A DNA stretch of 64,000 bases from Jeotgalibacillus proteolyticus. Lineage in GTDB: Bacteria; Bacillota; Bacilli; Bacillales; Jeotgalibacillaceae. Shown here one piece after another: positions 1 through 8,089 of this stretch. Each line of letters starts with the position of its first letter. Position 1 is the first letter of the stretch. The translations under genes were made by a program, and so were the position numbers. The stretch lies in assembly GCF_002926065.1 (NCBI RefSeq), contig NZ_PREZ01000003.1, positions 436,501 to 500,500 on the forward strand, read 5' to 3'. A model generated the notes under the pieces. The model ran no database searches. It saw nothing but the letters and a program-made list of their open reading frames with translations, and was not told the DNA's origin.

Positions 1-76
1 TTTTATATGTTACACATATTTTAATTATTCATGGGTATCTAAAGTAAAAGAAAGAGTTGAAAGGAGTTTTACAATT

Positions 77-328
77 ATGGGCTTTATTTTATTTTTAATT
101 GTCGGAGGATTGATCGGCTGGTTAGCTGGCGTCATTCTCGGGAAAGACATTCCATTTGGCATTATAGGTAATATTATTGCAGGTATCATTGGCGCCTGGA
201 TAGGCGGAGCATTACTAAACGATTTAGGACCGGTAATTGGCGGAATTGCGATTATTCCTGCTTTAATTGGTTCACTTATCTTCGTCTTCATTTTAAGCGT
301 TATTTTAAAAGGAAGAGGAAAACGATAA
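77..328 (+). CDS. GlsB/YeaQ/YmgE family stress-response membrane protein
   Basis: This 83-residue protein is almost entirely hydrophobic and glycine-rich. Three membrane segments are visible at about residues 3-20, 28-47 and 52-76, with a short basic tail (KGRGKR). Size, glycine pattern and the early GWLAG motif match the GlsB/YeaQ/YmgE (transglycosylase-associated) family of small envelope stress proteins, whose biochemical role is not established. An AAGGAG Shine-Dalgarno lies at about 60-65. The gene ends at a shared hairpin terminator and converges on fetB. A GGGTAT at 33-38 resembles a SigB -10 but has no matching -35, so I do not call a promoter. Confidence 0.85.
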   Translation: MGFILFLIVGGLIGWLAGVILGKDIPFGIIGNIIAGIIGAWIGGALLNDLGPVIGGIAIIPALIGSLIFVFILSVILKGRGKR

Positions 329-336
329 AAAAAATG

Positions 337-369
337 ACCGCTCTCCTCATCATAGGAGAGCGGTTTTTT
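337..369. terminator. Bidirectional rho-independent terminator
   Basis: A perfect 11-bp stem (ACCGCTCTCCT and its complement) with a 6-nt loop is flanked by an A-run on one side and a T-run on the other. It serves the small membrane protein on the plus strand and overlaps the fetB stop codon on the minus strand. Confidence 0.9.
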
Positions 370-1120
370 AACGGTTTTTTAATAGCTGCATTCGTTGATT
401 AAATAAAGTTGGGTAGGATAAGAAACCAAGCATAACACTTGTCACGGCCGCTGTTGTCAGCAGCAGGAACATGATCAGTAATTGAAACTGAACCGCCTGG
501 ATTGGATCAGCCCCGGCAATAATCTGTCCGCTCATCATCCCCGGCAGCTGCACGAGCCCAACAGTTTTTTGGCTTTCGATGGTTGGAATCATGCTCGCTT
601 TAATGGACCGGATCAGCTGGTGATGAATGGCCTGTTTGGGTGTTCCGCCAAGAGAAAGGATCAGCTCTGTTTCATCCTGATGATCATCTACTTCAGAGGT
701 GAAACGGTTTAAAAAGAGAATAGCAAGAACCATGGAGTTTCCTATAACCATTCCACTGATGGAAATAATATATTGTGCTGTAGGCGGAGTAATATTGAAT
801 CCAATTAAAATCCCCTGAGTCAAGACCTCCACAGTAATCAGTGTGACAGCTACCTTCCAGGTGATTCCTTTTATAGAAGCTCCTTTTCTCTGTGCATTAT
901 GGGTTGCAACCAAGATCATCAATGTAACCATCAAGAAAATATAAAATAAGCTTTCTGAATCAAAAACGAATTTTAAAATGAATCCTACCGCCAACAGCTG
1001 AATTATGGAGCGGATCGTTGCAACAATTGTATCCTTTTCCAATCCAAGCCTTAAGGTTTTAGACAAAATAAGCGGAATTAAAACAAATATTAAGGTAAGA
1101 GATAATGCCAAATAACTCAT
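368..1120 (-). CDS. fetB: FetB-type ABC transporter permease (UPF0014), iron export
   Basis: This 250-residue integral membrane protein has about seven hydrophobic segments and matches the UPF0014/FetB family by size and by the motif region around LILSLGGTPKQAIHHQLIRSIKAS (about residues 151-174), the cytoplasmic loop likely to contact the ATPase. Characterised FetAB systems export iron and ease oxidative stress; iron specificity here is inferred from the family. The start overlaps the fetA stop by 4 bp (ATGA), so the two genes are translationally coupled. Divergence from a manganese catalase supports a role in peroxide/iron homeostasis. Confidence 0.85.
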   Translation of the reverse strand: MSYLALSLTLIFVLIPLILSKTLRLGLEKDTIVATIRSIIQLLAVGFILKFVFDSESLFYIFLMVTLMILVATHNAQRKGASIKGITWKVAVTLITVEVLTQGILIGFNITPPTAQYIISISGMVIGNSMVLAILFLNRFTSEVDDHQDETELILSLGGTPKQAIHHQLIRSIKASMIPTIESQKTVGLVQLPGMMSGQIIAGADPIQAVQFQLLIMFLLLTTAAVTSVMLGFLSYPTLFNQRMQLLKNR

Positions 1121-1848
1121 TCTGCCTCCCCTTTCACAAACCGTCTAACTTTTTCATTTACTGGTGATTCAAGCAGCTCACTCTCTCCTGTTTCAATGAC
1201 TTCCCCGTCCATCATGACCCAGGTGTAATTCCCAATGGTTAAAGCCTGCTGCAAATTATGCGTAATCCAAATGATGGTAGTTCCATATTTTTGATTAATC
1301 TTTACAATTAACTCCTCAATTTCTCTTTGTGAAGTCCTGTCAAGTGAAGATGTTATTTCATCAAGCAAGAGGATCTTAGGGCGATTAACTAATGTTCTTG
1401 CAATGGAAACCTTTTGCTTTTGCCCGCCTGACAAATCCTTTACATTCTTACTCAGGAAATCTTCTTTAAGTCCCACATCACGCAATAATTCTCCTGCCTC
1501 CCCCTCTGCAGGTTTTTTCTCCTGCAGCGTTAAAGGCAGCGCCAAATTATCCATCACGGTACCGCTAATCATCGGTGCACTTTGCAATGCCATCCCGACG
1601 AGACGGCGGAGCTCAACCGGCTGAAAGTCAGTAATCGTTTTTTCTTTTATATAAATCTCTCCGGAGTCCGGCGAAAGCAAATGATTACAAAGCTTTAGCA
1701 ATGTTGTTTTCCCTGCTCCTGAAGGCCCCACCAAAGTGGTTATTTTCCCCTCCGGAAACGAACCCGTTATGTTTTTCAAAATTTCTTCTCCATTAATGGA
1801 AAAGCTGACATTGTTAAAGTGAATGGCCGGCTTATATCTTGAATTCAT
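1117..1848 (-). CDS. fetA: FetA-type ABC transporter ATP-binding protein
   Basis: This 243-residue ABC ATPase has Walker A GPSGAGKTT at 41-49, signature LSGGQKQKV at 139-147, Walker B ILLLDE at about 159-164 and a switch histidine in the WITHN segment near 206-210. It is the energising subunit for the overlapping fetB permease. It is the first gene of a two-gene operon read away from the manganese catalase. A PerR/Fur-like box lies about 30-44 bp upstream of the start, which suggests control by iron or peroxide. Confidence 0.85.
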   Translation of the reverse strand: MNSRYKPAIHFNNVSFSINGEEILKNITGSFPEGKITTLVGPSGAGKTTLLKLCNHLLSPDSGEIYIKEKTITDFQPVELRRLVGMALQSAPMISGTVMDNLALPLTLQEKKPAEGEAGELLRDVGLKEDFLSKNVKDLSGGQKQKVSIARTLVNRPKILLLDEITSSLDRTSQREIEELIVKINQKYGTTIIWITHNLQQALTIGNYTWVMMDGEVIETGESELLESPVNEKVRRFVKGEAE

Positions 1849-1877
1849 AGCATCACACCCTTATTTAAAAATATTAT

Positions 1878-1892
1878 TTATAGTTATTATCA
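1878..1892 (-). promoter_or_regulatory. PerR/Fur-type box upstream of fetAB
   Basis: On the minus strand the 15-mer TGATAATAACTATAA matches 12 of 14 defined positions of both the Fur 7-1-7 consensus and the Per box consensus. It lies 30 bp upstream of the fetA start. Which regulator binds cannot be decided from sequence, and the AT-rich surroundings raise the chance of a fortuitous match. Confidence 0.45.
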
Positions 1893-2008
1893 TCTGATAA
1901 ATATATCAAATAATAACCTTTTATTCAACTTTAAATGAGAATTAAATTATATAGTTGAGAATTGAATTCATTTAATATTGACTTTATAAGATATCTCCTT
2001 TTATTTCT

Positions 2009-2023
2009 TAATAATAATTATAA
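2009..2023 (+). promoter_or_regulatory. Per box candidate between fetAB and manganese catalase
   Basis: The 15-mer TAATAATAATTATAA differs from the Per box consensus TTATAATnATTATAA at one position. It sits in the 322-bp intergenic region 1849-2170, which otherwise holds the catalase promoter and AT-rich DNA. PerR control of catalase and iron export genes is well established in Bacillus; control of this particular pair is inference. Confidence 0.5.
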
Positions 2024-2097
2024 TTTATAGTTCCTATCTTATTTGTAAATTTTTCTTTTTTTATTTACATTATTCCCTATTTTATAAATAAAAAATT

Positions 2098-2122
2098 GTT
2101 TAAATCTTATCCTTCTGGGAAC
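2098..2122 (+). promoter_or_regulatory. SigB-type promoter of manganese catalase
   Basis: GTTTAA at 2098-2103, a 13-nt spacer and GGGAAC at 2117-2122 match the SigB consensus (GTTTAA, 12-14 nt, GGGWAW) at 11 of 12 positions. The expected transcription start is about 40 nt before the catalase ATG. The Bacillus subtilis manganese catalase YdbD is also a general-stress protein. Confidence 0.75.
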
Positions 2123-2170
2123 TTAGAACAGTAGATTCATATAATTTAAAAATTCAGAGGAGGAAGGTAC

Positions 2171-3010
2171 ATGTTTCGTCATCAAAAAGAACTGCAATAT
2201 GAAGTCAAGGTCGATCGTCCGGATCCAATGCTGGCTCGTCAGGTACAAGAGGTTTTAGGTGGACAGTTTGGTGAAATGACCGTTATGATGCAATATTTAT
2301 TCCAAGGATTTAACTGTCGCGGCGAAGAAAAGTACAAAGATCTGTTAATGGATATTGGTACCGAGGAAATCGGTCATGTTGAGATGCTTTGTGCTCTCAT
2401 CAGCCAGCTTCTTGAGGGTGCTTCGCCTGAAGACCAGGCAAAAGCTGCTGAAGATCCGGCTATTGCGGCCATCATGGGCGGAATTAATCCGCAGCAATTG
2501 ATCATGAGCGGACTTGGCGCCGTGCCAACAAATTCAAACGGTGTTCCGTGGAACGGTGCTTATATTGTAGCCAGCGGAAATCTTCTTGCTGATATGCGTT
2601 CAAATCTGCACGCTGAAACACAAGGCCGTCTGCAGGTTTCAAGATTGTACCATATGACGAAGGATGAAGGTGTCCGCACTGTCTTCCGCAAGATGCTAGC
2701 TCGTGACCGCTACCACCAGTATCAATGGCTTGCGGCAATTTCTGAGCTTGAAGAAAAGAATGGCGTTGTTGTACCTGCCTCCTTCCCTCCAGAAGCAGAA
2801 ATGGAAGCTCAGCCTGAAGCTTACAAGCTATTTAATCTTTCTGAAGGAACCGAATCTAAAGAAGGCCCGTGGGCAAGAGGAACTGCCCAGGATGGAACAG
2901 GCGACTTTGAATACGTTTCCGATCCTAAACCAAAAGGAAAAGCGCCAAAACCTGGAGTACCAGCACCAGAATTGCACCACGATTTAACAGCAAGTGTAAC
3001 GGATAAATAA
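2171..3010 (+). CDS. Manganese catalase
   Basis: This 279-residue non-haem catalase breaks hydrogen peroxide into water and oxygen at a di-manganese centre in a ferritin-like four-helix bundle. Expected Mn ligands are visible: E35 (GEM), E66 and H69 (TEEIGH), a glutamate in HAETQGR near residue 151, and a histidine in DRYHQYQW near 184. The C-terminal tail is proline-rich and ends with an ELHHDLTA segment. A strong GAGGAGGAAG Shine-Dalgarno precedes the ATG. It is transcribed alone from a SigB-type promoter and ends at a strong terminator. Confidence 0.95.
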   Translation: MFRHQKELQYEVKVDRPDPMLARQVQEVLGGQFGEMTVMMQYLFQGFNCRGEEKYKDLLMDIGTEEIGHVEMLCALISQLLEGASPEDQAKAAEDPAIAAIMGGINPQQLIMSGLGAVPTNSNGVPWNGAYIVASGNLLADMRSNLHAETQGRLQVSRLYHMTKDEGVRTVFRKMLARDRYHQYQWLAAISELEEKNGVVVPASFPPEAEMEAQPEAYKLFNLSEGTESKEGPWARGTAQDGTGDFEYVSDPKPKGKAPKPGVPAPELHHDLTASVTDK

Positions 3011-3023
3011 CTGTTAATATAAT

Positions 3024-3050
3024 GCCCCTCTCCTAAGAGGGGCTTTTTTT
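3024..3050 (+). terminator. Rho-independent terminator of manganese catalase
   Basis: GCCCCTCT paired with AGAGGGGC around a 4-nt loop, followed by seven T, 13 nt after the catalase stop codon. Confidence 0.9.
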
Positions 3051-3182
3051 CATACAGAGACACTACATAAGATACACACAACACATAAATAATTCATTAT
3101 ATTTGTACTATTTTAAGTTTTCTAATTATTGGTATAATATTCTTGTAAGACTATTAATTACATATTGGAGGGGTTAGATTAC

Positions 3183-4592
3183 ATGAAAGCCAAAAAAGTA
3201 TTAGCTACAACAGCCATTGCCAGTGCTCTTGTGTTTGGAAGCTTTGTACCGGGAACATTGGCCCATGATGCATTGGATGAAAGCGGTCTAATGAAAGGAG
3301 AAAGAGAGGTATTCTCTAATGAAGACCTTGTTAATTTAAGTGCATCAAGCTTAAGCGGATCAAAAAATGTTTCGAATTTAAACGAAGCTGCAGCAGTCCA
3401 GATTCAGAAACTGAACGGTGTGCAAAATAACACAGCTGATGTTTACGCACATAAAGGCTTTGCTTACCTGGGTACTCATACAGCCAATGGAGCGAATGGA
3501 GGCGTTCGTGTATTTGATTTAAAGGATCCCTCAAACCCTAAAGAAATTTCTGTCTTTGCAAATGATGATGTAGCTAATACTTGGCAGGAAAAAGTCATTG
3601 TAAAAAGCGTTAACACCCCTCACTTTAAAGGAGATCTTGCAGTTGTCAGTGTTCAGCAGCGCAACCGTACAGCCCCTGAGACTTCAGGAGGATTTCTTCT
3701 TTATGATGTAACAGATCCTTATGAGCCAAAGAAACTTGGTTTTTGGGAAACCTATTCCAATACCAGTGGTACGCATGAGCTTTACCTCGCATCACAGGGT
3801 GATCGAACGTTAGTCTTTACATCCAATCCATATGCTGATTACTACAGCCATGGAGAGCAAAAAGACTTTCAAATCGTTGATGTTACAGACCCGGCAAATC
3901 CAGAAACAATCTGGCAGTTTGATCCCAGAATCCTACCCGAGGTTCCAAATTCATTCAATGGATACAATTGGACTGACACTCACGGCAAATCAAGAGCGGT
4001 CTTTAACCATAGTGTAATGACAGATAATAACGCTCAATATGCTTACGTTTCGATGTGGGATTTAGGCACTATTATTTTTGATATTAAAGACCCTGAGAAC
4101 CCTGTATACCTGGGAAGAACAGATTTTGCTTCTGACCAGCAGGGATCCGCGCACTCCGCAGCACTGGCGCAAGGCGGAAATGTGTTAATTGAAACACGTG
4201 AAGTCTATCAGCCAAAACGTGCAGGATTTGAGGAGTCTTATGGTTATACGCGTATCTTTGATATTAAAGACAAAAAGAATCCAAAGCTTCTAAGTGAATT
4301 TAAAACCGACCTCACAGACAAAGTAGAAGCAGGAAACACATTCTCTAACACCGTTCATGATCCAAAAGTACAAGGAAATACGCTTTACCTCAGTCACTAT
4401 GCCGGAGGAGTTTATACAGTAGATATTTCAAACCCAGCCAAACCGGTTCAAATCGGTCAATACGTACCAGACCAGGCAGATGTATGGGGTGTATTCGTTG
4501 ATCGAAATTATGTGCTTGCTTCTGATATGGGACAAGGGTTAAAAGTACTTTTAAAGAATAATGGAACATCTTCAAAAAAACAAACAAACTAA
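3183..4592 (+). CDS. Secreted LVIVD-repeat protein
   Basis: From the ATG at 3183, placed 10 nt after a GGAGGGG Shine-Dalgarno, the protein has 469 residues. A TTG at 3165 is in frame but lies before that site. A Sec signal peptide is clear: KAKK, a hydrophobic core, then cleavage near GTLAHD. The mature part carries repeated beta-propeller-like blades with the recurring D(V/I)xDPxNP signature (for example DLKDPSNPKEI, DVTDPANPETI, DIKDPENPVYL, DIKDKKNPKLL, DISNPAKPVQI), the hallmark of LVIVD repeats. The function of such proteins is not known; an extracellular or wall location is inferred. A TATAAT -10 is visible at 3133-3138. Confidence 0.85.
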   Translation: MKAKKVLATTAIASALVFGSFVPGTLAHDALDESGLMKGEREVFSNEDLVNLSASSLSGSKNVSNLNEAAAVQIQKLNGVQNNTADVYAHKGFAYLGTHTANGANGGVRVFDLKDPSNPKEISVFANDDVANTWQEKVIVKSVNTPHFKGDLAVVSVQQRNRTAPETSGGFLLYDVTDPYEPKKLGFWETYSNTSGTHELYLASQGDRTLVFTSNPYADYYSHGEQKDFQIVDVTDPANPETIWQFDPRILPEVPNSFNGYNWTDTHGKSRAVFNHSVMTDNNAQYAYVSMWDLGTIIFDIKDPENPVYLGRTDFASDQQGSAHSAALAQGGNVLIETREVYQPKRAGFEESYGYTRIFDIKDKKNPKLLSEFKTDLTDKVEAGNTFSNTVHDPKVQGNTLYLSHYAGGVYTVDISNPAKPVQIGQYVPDQADVWGVFVDRNYVLASDMGQGLKVLLKNNGTSSKKQTN

Positions 4593-4595
4593 GTA

Positions 4596-4636
4596 AACAA
4601 GCATTGTGAGCCGATTGACTCACAATGCTTGTTTTT
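4596..4636. terminator. Bidirectional terminator between convergent genes
   Basis: A 16-bp near-perfect stem (AAACAAGCATTGTGAG and its complement) with an 8-nt loop is flanked by T-runs in both directions. It separates the LVIVD gene from the convergent hydrolase, whose stop codon it touches. Confidence 0.9.
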
Positions 4637-5367
4637 TACTTGAAGGTAGTAAGCCACTCTAATGTCACACTCATCATCTCAGCCTGCTGCTCTTTTGCAG
4701 AAACCGCAGCAGCCATATCTCCCGGCTGCTCCCCGTACATGCCAAACTGAGCATGATTGCCGCCTTTGATTCCGTGCAGCAAAGCTTCATCTGACAGAAG
4801 CGCTTCTGATTCTTTTATATCCTCAACCGTTGAAAGTCCGTCATTTTCTCCATATAACAAAAGCATGGGCAGGTCTGTTCCGGAAAAATCGGCTCCTCCG
4901 CCTGGATAAGAAGCAAGAAAAATAATGCCTTCTATTTTTTTCGGATTATTTTGAGCATATAATGCCGCCCCAACACCTCCAAGCGAATGTCCGCCAATCA
5001 CCCATTTTTCAATTGAGGGATGACTGTCAAAAACGTCTTCTGCCCTGCTTTGATCGAGCATAGCTAAATTCAGCCGGACTGCAGGGATCGCAACAAGATA
5101 CCCTTCCTCTGCAAGACCTTTTGCATAATACGCATACGCTTCAGGCTCTACCTTGCCTCCCGGATAAAGAACAATGCCGGTTCCGTTAGGCTCCTCCGGC
5201 AAGAAGGTAACGATGTTATCTTCATTGCTCCATTCGTTTTCATTTACAAGTGAGTATAGCTCATCTGTAGCGTCACGCGTTTGCTGGGTCCATATATAAA
5301 ATCCTGCAAAAGTCACAAGAAGGATAACTAACAACCCGATTAGTATGTATTTGATCCATTTTTTCAT
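4636..5367 (-). CDS. Membrane-anchored alpha/beta hydrolase
   Basis: This 243-residue protein has an N-terminal membrane anchor (about residues 5-27) and an external alpha/beta-hydrolase fold. The nucleophile elbow GGHSLGG (about 125-131), an aspartate in LLYGENDG (about 189-196) and a histidine in GGNHAQFG form a plausible Ser-Asp-His triad. Family relatives are esterases or dienelactone-hydrolase-like enzymes; the substrate cannot be told. It is transcribed alone, and its upstream region carries an unusual array of phased decamers. Confidence 0.8.
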   Translation of the reverse strand: MKKWIKYILIGLLVILLVTFAGFYIWTQQTRDATDELYSLVNENEWSNEDNIVTFLPEEPNGTGIVLYPGGKVEPEAYAYYAKGLAEEGYLVAIPAVRLNLAMLDQSRAEDVFDSHPSIEKWVIGGHSLGGVGAALYAQNNPKKIEGIIFLASYPGGGADFSGTDLPMLLLYGENDGLSTVEDIKESEALLSDEALLHGIKGGNHAQFGMYGEQPGDMAAAVSAKEQQAEMMSVTLEWLTTFK

Positions 5368-5407
5368 GATAGTCCTCCAATTTTTCAGTCACGAGAGGTA
5401 TTCTTCT

Positions 5408-5520
5408 GTTTGCGAGCGGGAGTTAATGATAATTAAGCGATATTTTTCGTTTGTGAGCTGGGTTCATTTTTTAATGAGTGCCATTTTTTATTTATGAGCG
5501 CTTTCTGGAAATTTATAAGC
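5408..5520 (-). repeat. Array of six phased decamers (RTTTRYRAGC), period about 20.5 bp
   Basis: On the plus strand the units are GTTTGCGAGC at 5408, ATAATTAAGC at 5429, GTTTGTGAGC at 5449, TTTAATGAGT at 5470, ATTTATGAGC at 5490 and ATTTATAAGC at 5511. Start-to-start distances are 21, 20, 21, 20 and 21 bp, about two helical turns. Spacers of 10-11 nt are not conserved. The array lies 41-153 bp upstream of the hydrolase start on the minus strand. A second array of the same decamer is at 60036-60108. Confidence 0.75.
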
Positions 5521-5564
5521 GTTATTAGTAAAGCATGTGCTGAATCCTTTGTTTACTTAAGTAC

Positions 5565-5598
5565 AAAAAACTCCACTTTTCCAATCACAAAGTGGAGT
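5565..5598 (-). terminator. Terminator of the DUF421 gene
   Basis: Read on the minus strand, ACTCCACTTT pairs with AAAGTGGAGT around a 10-nt loop and is followed by six T, directly downstream of the DUF421 stop codon. Confidence 0.85.
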
Positions 5599-5606
5599 AA
5601 ATAAAA

Positions 5607-6116
5607 TCAATCCTTAAAATTCCTAACAGTAGACTGCTCTTCACTTCCGTCTGACTTCGTTAAAACGGAGATGCTGCCGTCGGTTTCAAGTACGACTGCC
5701 CGCACCTTTTCCATCGAATCAACACCGCTTGACCTTGCTGCCTGAAGCATTTCTTTTTCCATGATCCGTGCTTTCTTCATTTCACCCCTCAAAAATTCTT
5801 CATTATAATAGAGCAATTTGGGACTGGATCTAATAATTTTACTTACAGCTTTTGATCGTACTGAAAGCCATGTGATGATATACTGCATGACAATTAACAC
5901 GAAAAAAGCAGTCATTCCTTCTGCCAGTGCAATATTTTCATCTAAAAGAATAGTAGCAAGAACTGAACCAAGAGCTACTGTTACCACTAAATCAAACGCA
6001 TTTAATTGAGTCAGCGTTCGTTTCCCTGAGATTCTAAGGATTGCGACCAGCCCTATGTAGGCTAAAACACCCACTGATAAGGTTCTCCAGATCGTTTCCC
6101 AGTCGTTAAAAAACAT
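5607..6116 (-). CDS. DUF421 (YetF-like) membrane protein, short form
   Basis: This 169-residue protein has three N-terminal membrane helices (about 15-30, 39-57 and 62-82). A cytoplasmic DUF421 domain follows, with the features RSSPKLLYYNEEFLRGEMKKARI and DSMEKVRAVVLETDGSISVL. It is shorter than the Bacillus YetF/YdfR-type proteins of about 220-290 residues and ends soon after the conserved ETDGS region. Function is unknown; relatives occur in spore and envelope contexts. It is monocistronic, with its own terminator. Confidence 0.8.
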   Translation of the reverse strand: MFFNDWETIWRTLSVGVLAYIGLVAILRISGKRTLTQLNAFDLVVTVALGSVLATILLDENIALAEGMTAFFVLIVMQYIITWLSVRSKAVSKIIRSSPKLLYYNEEFLRGEMKKARIMEKEMLQAARSSGVDSMEKVRAVVLETDGSISVLTKSDGSEEQSTVRNFKD

Positions 6117-6204
6117 ATAATTCCCCCCTGTAGCCTTACCTTCTTTCCGATTTCCCTCCTAAAATAATGGCAAACGAGAAACAGGGATATTGTACGTTAG
6201 TTTT

Positions 6205-7554
6205 TCATTGAGAAACCTTCTGACGATATTCCTTAAAGAGGTGATCCCGTGATTCATATGCCTGCTGCTTAAGGTTCTCAAGGTCAACATTAACCAGCTT
6301 TCCGTCTTTTTTCACAGCATTTCCCGCTACATAAACGGAATCCACATTGGCCGGATTTGTACATTGCACTACAGTGCCAATAGGACCGTTTACCGGAAAG
6401 ATGTTTAAATCAGACGTGCGGATCATAATGAGATCTGCCTGTTTTCCGGGGGTTAACGTGCCTACTTTATCCTCAAGCAGTAATGCTTTCGCACCCTCAA
6501 TGGTGGCTAATTCCAGCATCATTTGAGCTGAGATATGAAGGTCAGGACCAGGCATGATGCCTTTATCAAGCAGCTGTTGGTTGACTCTTGCCCGCTCTGC
6601 CTGAAGTGCAAATTTCATTTGAGCAAACATGTCTCCGCCCGTTGAAGTAACGACATCTACACCGAGAGCAGGCTTCACTCCGTTTTCAAGCGCCAGCCCT
6701 ACTGCAGGGTAGCCATGCCCCATCATCATCTCAACCTCAGGAGTAACGGTTATACTGCCGCCTTTTTCAGCCAGCATTCTCATTTCCTCCGGACTCACTG
6801 CATTTGCATGAGCGAAATTCAAATCGCTCCCTAGTAAATTTGCCCCGTTTAATCGTTCAATAGAGCGTGCAGCCGAACCCCAGGTGCCAAAGCCTAAATG
6901 CATACTGCACACAGCATCCAATTCCCGGGCAAGCTTGATTTCCTTCACACTCGTTTCCCACGAGCTGAATTCAGGTCCCCTGATTGCAAGTCCCATCGTT
7001 AAAAGCTGATCGCGTGAGGAAAAATGCCTCTCCTTCACTTTTTTGGCGTCCTCTGCGTTATCGATTGTACTTTCAGCATTCCAGTATTCTGTGTCACCGG
7101 GACAGCCATGAGCAAAGACCCCGCGAATTCCGGCATCCTTCAAGCCTCTTATCATCTCTTCTGTATGATCGGGGGAAATAATCATAGACCAATCAAGAAT
7201 CGTTGTGACCCCGGCATCCAATGCCTCAAGTGCACCAGCAAAATTTGCGATATAATCATCCTGCGGACGGCGCATGGCTCCAAGCCCTCCGTAATAGATT
7301 TGACTTAAGTACGTTTGCAGCGACCAATCCGCTCCTATATTCCGAATAATCGACTCCCATGTATGTCTATGAGAATCAATCAGCCCCGGCATTACGATCA
7401 TTCCTGCTGCATCAATCACTTCACAATCCTCTGCCTCTATAGAAGGATTTATTGCTAAAATTGTTGAACCTTCTATTAAAATATCAGCCTCGTCATAGCT
7501 TCCGAGCTTCCTGTCCAATGTAAGCACGGTACCGTTTTTAATGAGTTTCTTCAT
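6205..7554 (-). CDS. Metal-dependent amidohydrolase (TrzA/AtzB/SsnA-like)
   Basis: This 449-residue protein has the composite architecture of the amidohydrolase superfamily: a small beta-sandwich from N- and C-terminal parts around a TIM barrel. Metal-site residues are visible: HxH at 62-64 (DSHRH), a histidine in SMHLGFG (about 218), another in NFAHANA (about 248) and an aspartate in LGVDVVTST (about 300). Relatives hydrolyse aminopyrimidines, triazines or nucleoside-like compounds, e.g. as cytosine, guanine or S-adenosylhomocysteine deaminases. The substrate cannot be assigned. It may be co-transcribed with the small membrane gene upstream (43-bp gap). Confidence 0.85.
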   Translation of the reverse strand: MKKLIKNGTVLTLDRKLGSYDEADILIEGSTILAINPSIEAEDCEVIDAAGMIVMPGLIDSHRHTWESIIRNIGADWSLQTYLSQIYYGGLGAMRRPQDDYIANFAGALEALDAGVTTILDWSMIISPDHTEEMIRGLKDAGIRGVFAHGCPGDTEYWNAESTIDNAEDAKKVKERHFSSRDQLLTMGLAIRGPEFSSWETSVKEIKLARELDAVCSMHLGFGTWGSAARSIERLNGANLLGSDLNFAHANAVSPEEMRMLAEKGGSITVTPEVEMMMGHGYPAVGLALENGVKPALGVDVVTSTGGDMFAQMKFALQAERARVNQQLLDKGIMPGPDLHISAQMMLELATIEGAKALLLEDKVGTLTPGKQADLIMIRTSDLNIFPVNGPIGTVVQCTNPANVDSVYVAGNAVKKDGKLVNVDLENLKQQAYESRDHLFKEYRQKVSQ

Positions 7555-7597
7555 TCCGCCATCTCCTTCTAAATTAAAATACTAGCGATCGTCTGCC

Positions 7598-7864
7598 CTA
7601 TTCGTCTTTATGTACATTATTCATTGTTAAAATTCTTCTGTATAAGAAAATGATCAGCGCAGAAATCAAACCGACAGCCATCATGACAAGTCCATTAAAT
7701 CCCCAGGTACTTCCTTCAATCCCTCTGATCATCCATACTCTGACCAGCAAAAGAGTCACACCCAGCTGAAAAATAAGATACGGGATAAAATACTTTTTAT
7801 GCATGACATACATATACTTAACCATTACCCAGCCTGCCACAAAAACAGCAATGATCAACAGCAT
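7598..7864 (-). CDS. Small three- or four-helix membrane protein, unknown
   Basis: I place the start at the ATG at 7864 (88 residues): an AAGGGGG Shine-Dalgarno lies 7 nt before it. The in-frame ATG at 7885 would translate that site as MEEGGK. About four hydrophobic segments cover most of the length, and the tail is charged (NNVHKDE). I do not recognise the family. Orientation and spacing suggest an operon with the downstream amidohydrolase, so it could be an accessory membrane factor; this is inference only. Confidence 0.65.
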   Translation of the reverse strand: MLLIIAVFVAGWVMVKYMYVMHKKYFIPYLIFQLGVTLLLVRVWMIRGIEGSTWGFNGLVMMAVGLISALIIFLYRRILTMNNVHKDE

Positions 7865-7992
7865 TATCTTTCCCCCTTCCTCCATTTTCTGCCTGCCTTA
7901 AGAGTAACACAGTTCTCGTTTCACCCTTTATCCATATAAGGAAAATCCTCTCACATACTTAAAAATTATCATTTCATAGGAGGAAATATTTA

Positions 7993-8017
7993 GTTTATAG
8001 CCCGCTATACAGGGAAT
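7993..8017 (+). promoter_or_regulatory. SigB-type promoter of the csbB-gtrA-yfhO operon
   Basis: GTTTAT at 7993-7998, a 13-nt spacer and GGGAAT at 8012-8017 match the SigB consensus at 11 of 12 positions. The expected start site is about 65 nt before the first ATG. csbB of Bacillus subtilis is SigB-controlled, which fits. Confidence 0.75.
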
Positions 8018-8089
8018 AATAAGAGCATTATTAGAAAATAGATTACTAGATTAATTTTTATCGTTAATCAGTTATTTGGAGGAGCAGCG

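Noticed and set aside
33-38. GGGTAT as SigB promoter of the first gene
   Set aside because: No GTTTAA-like -35 at 12-14 nt; the window also begins too close to judge.
5408-5520. Array considered as a CRISPR
   Set aside because: Units are only 10 bp, period is about 20.5 bp, spacers are 10-11 bp and no cas gene is near.
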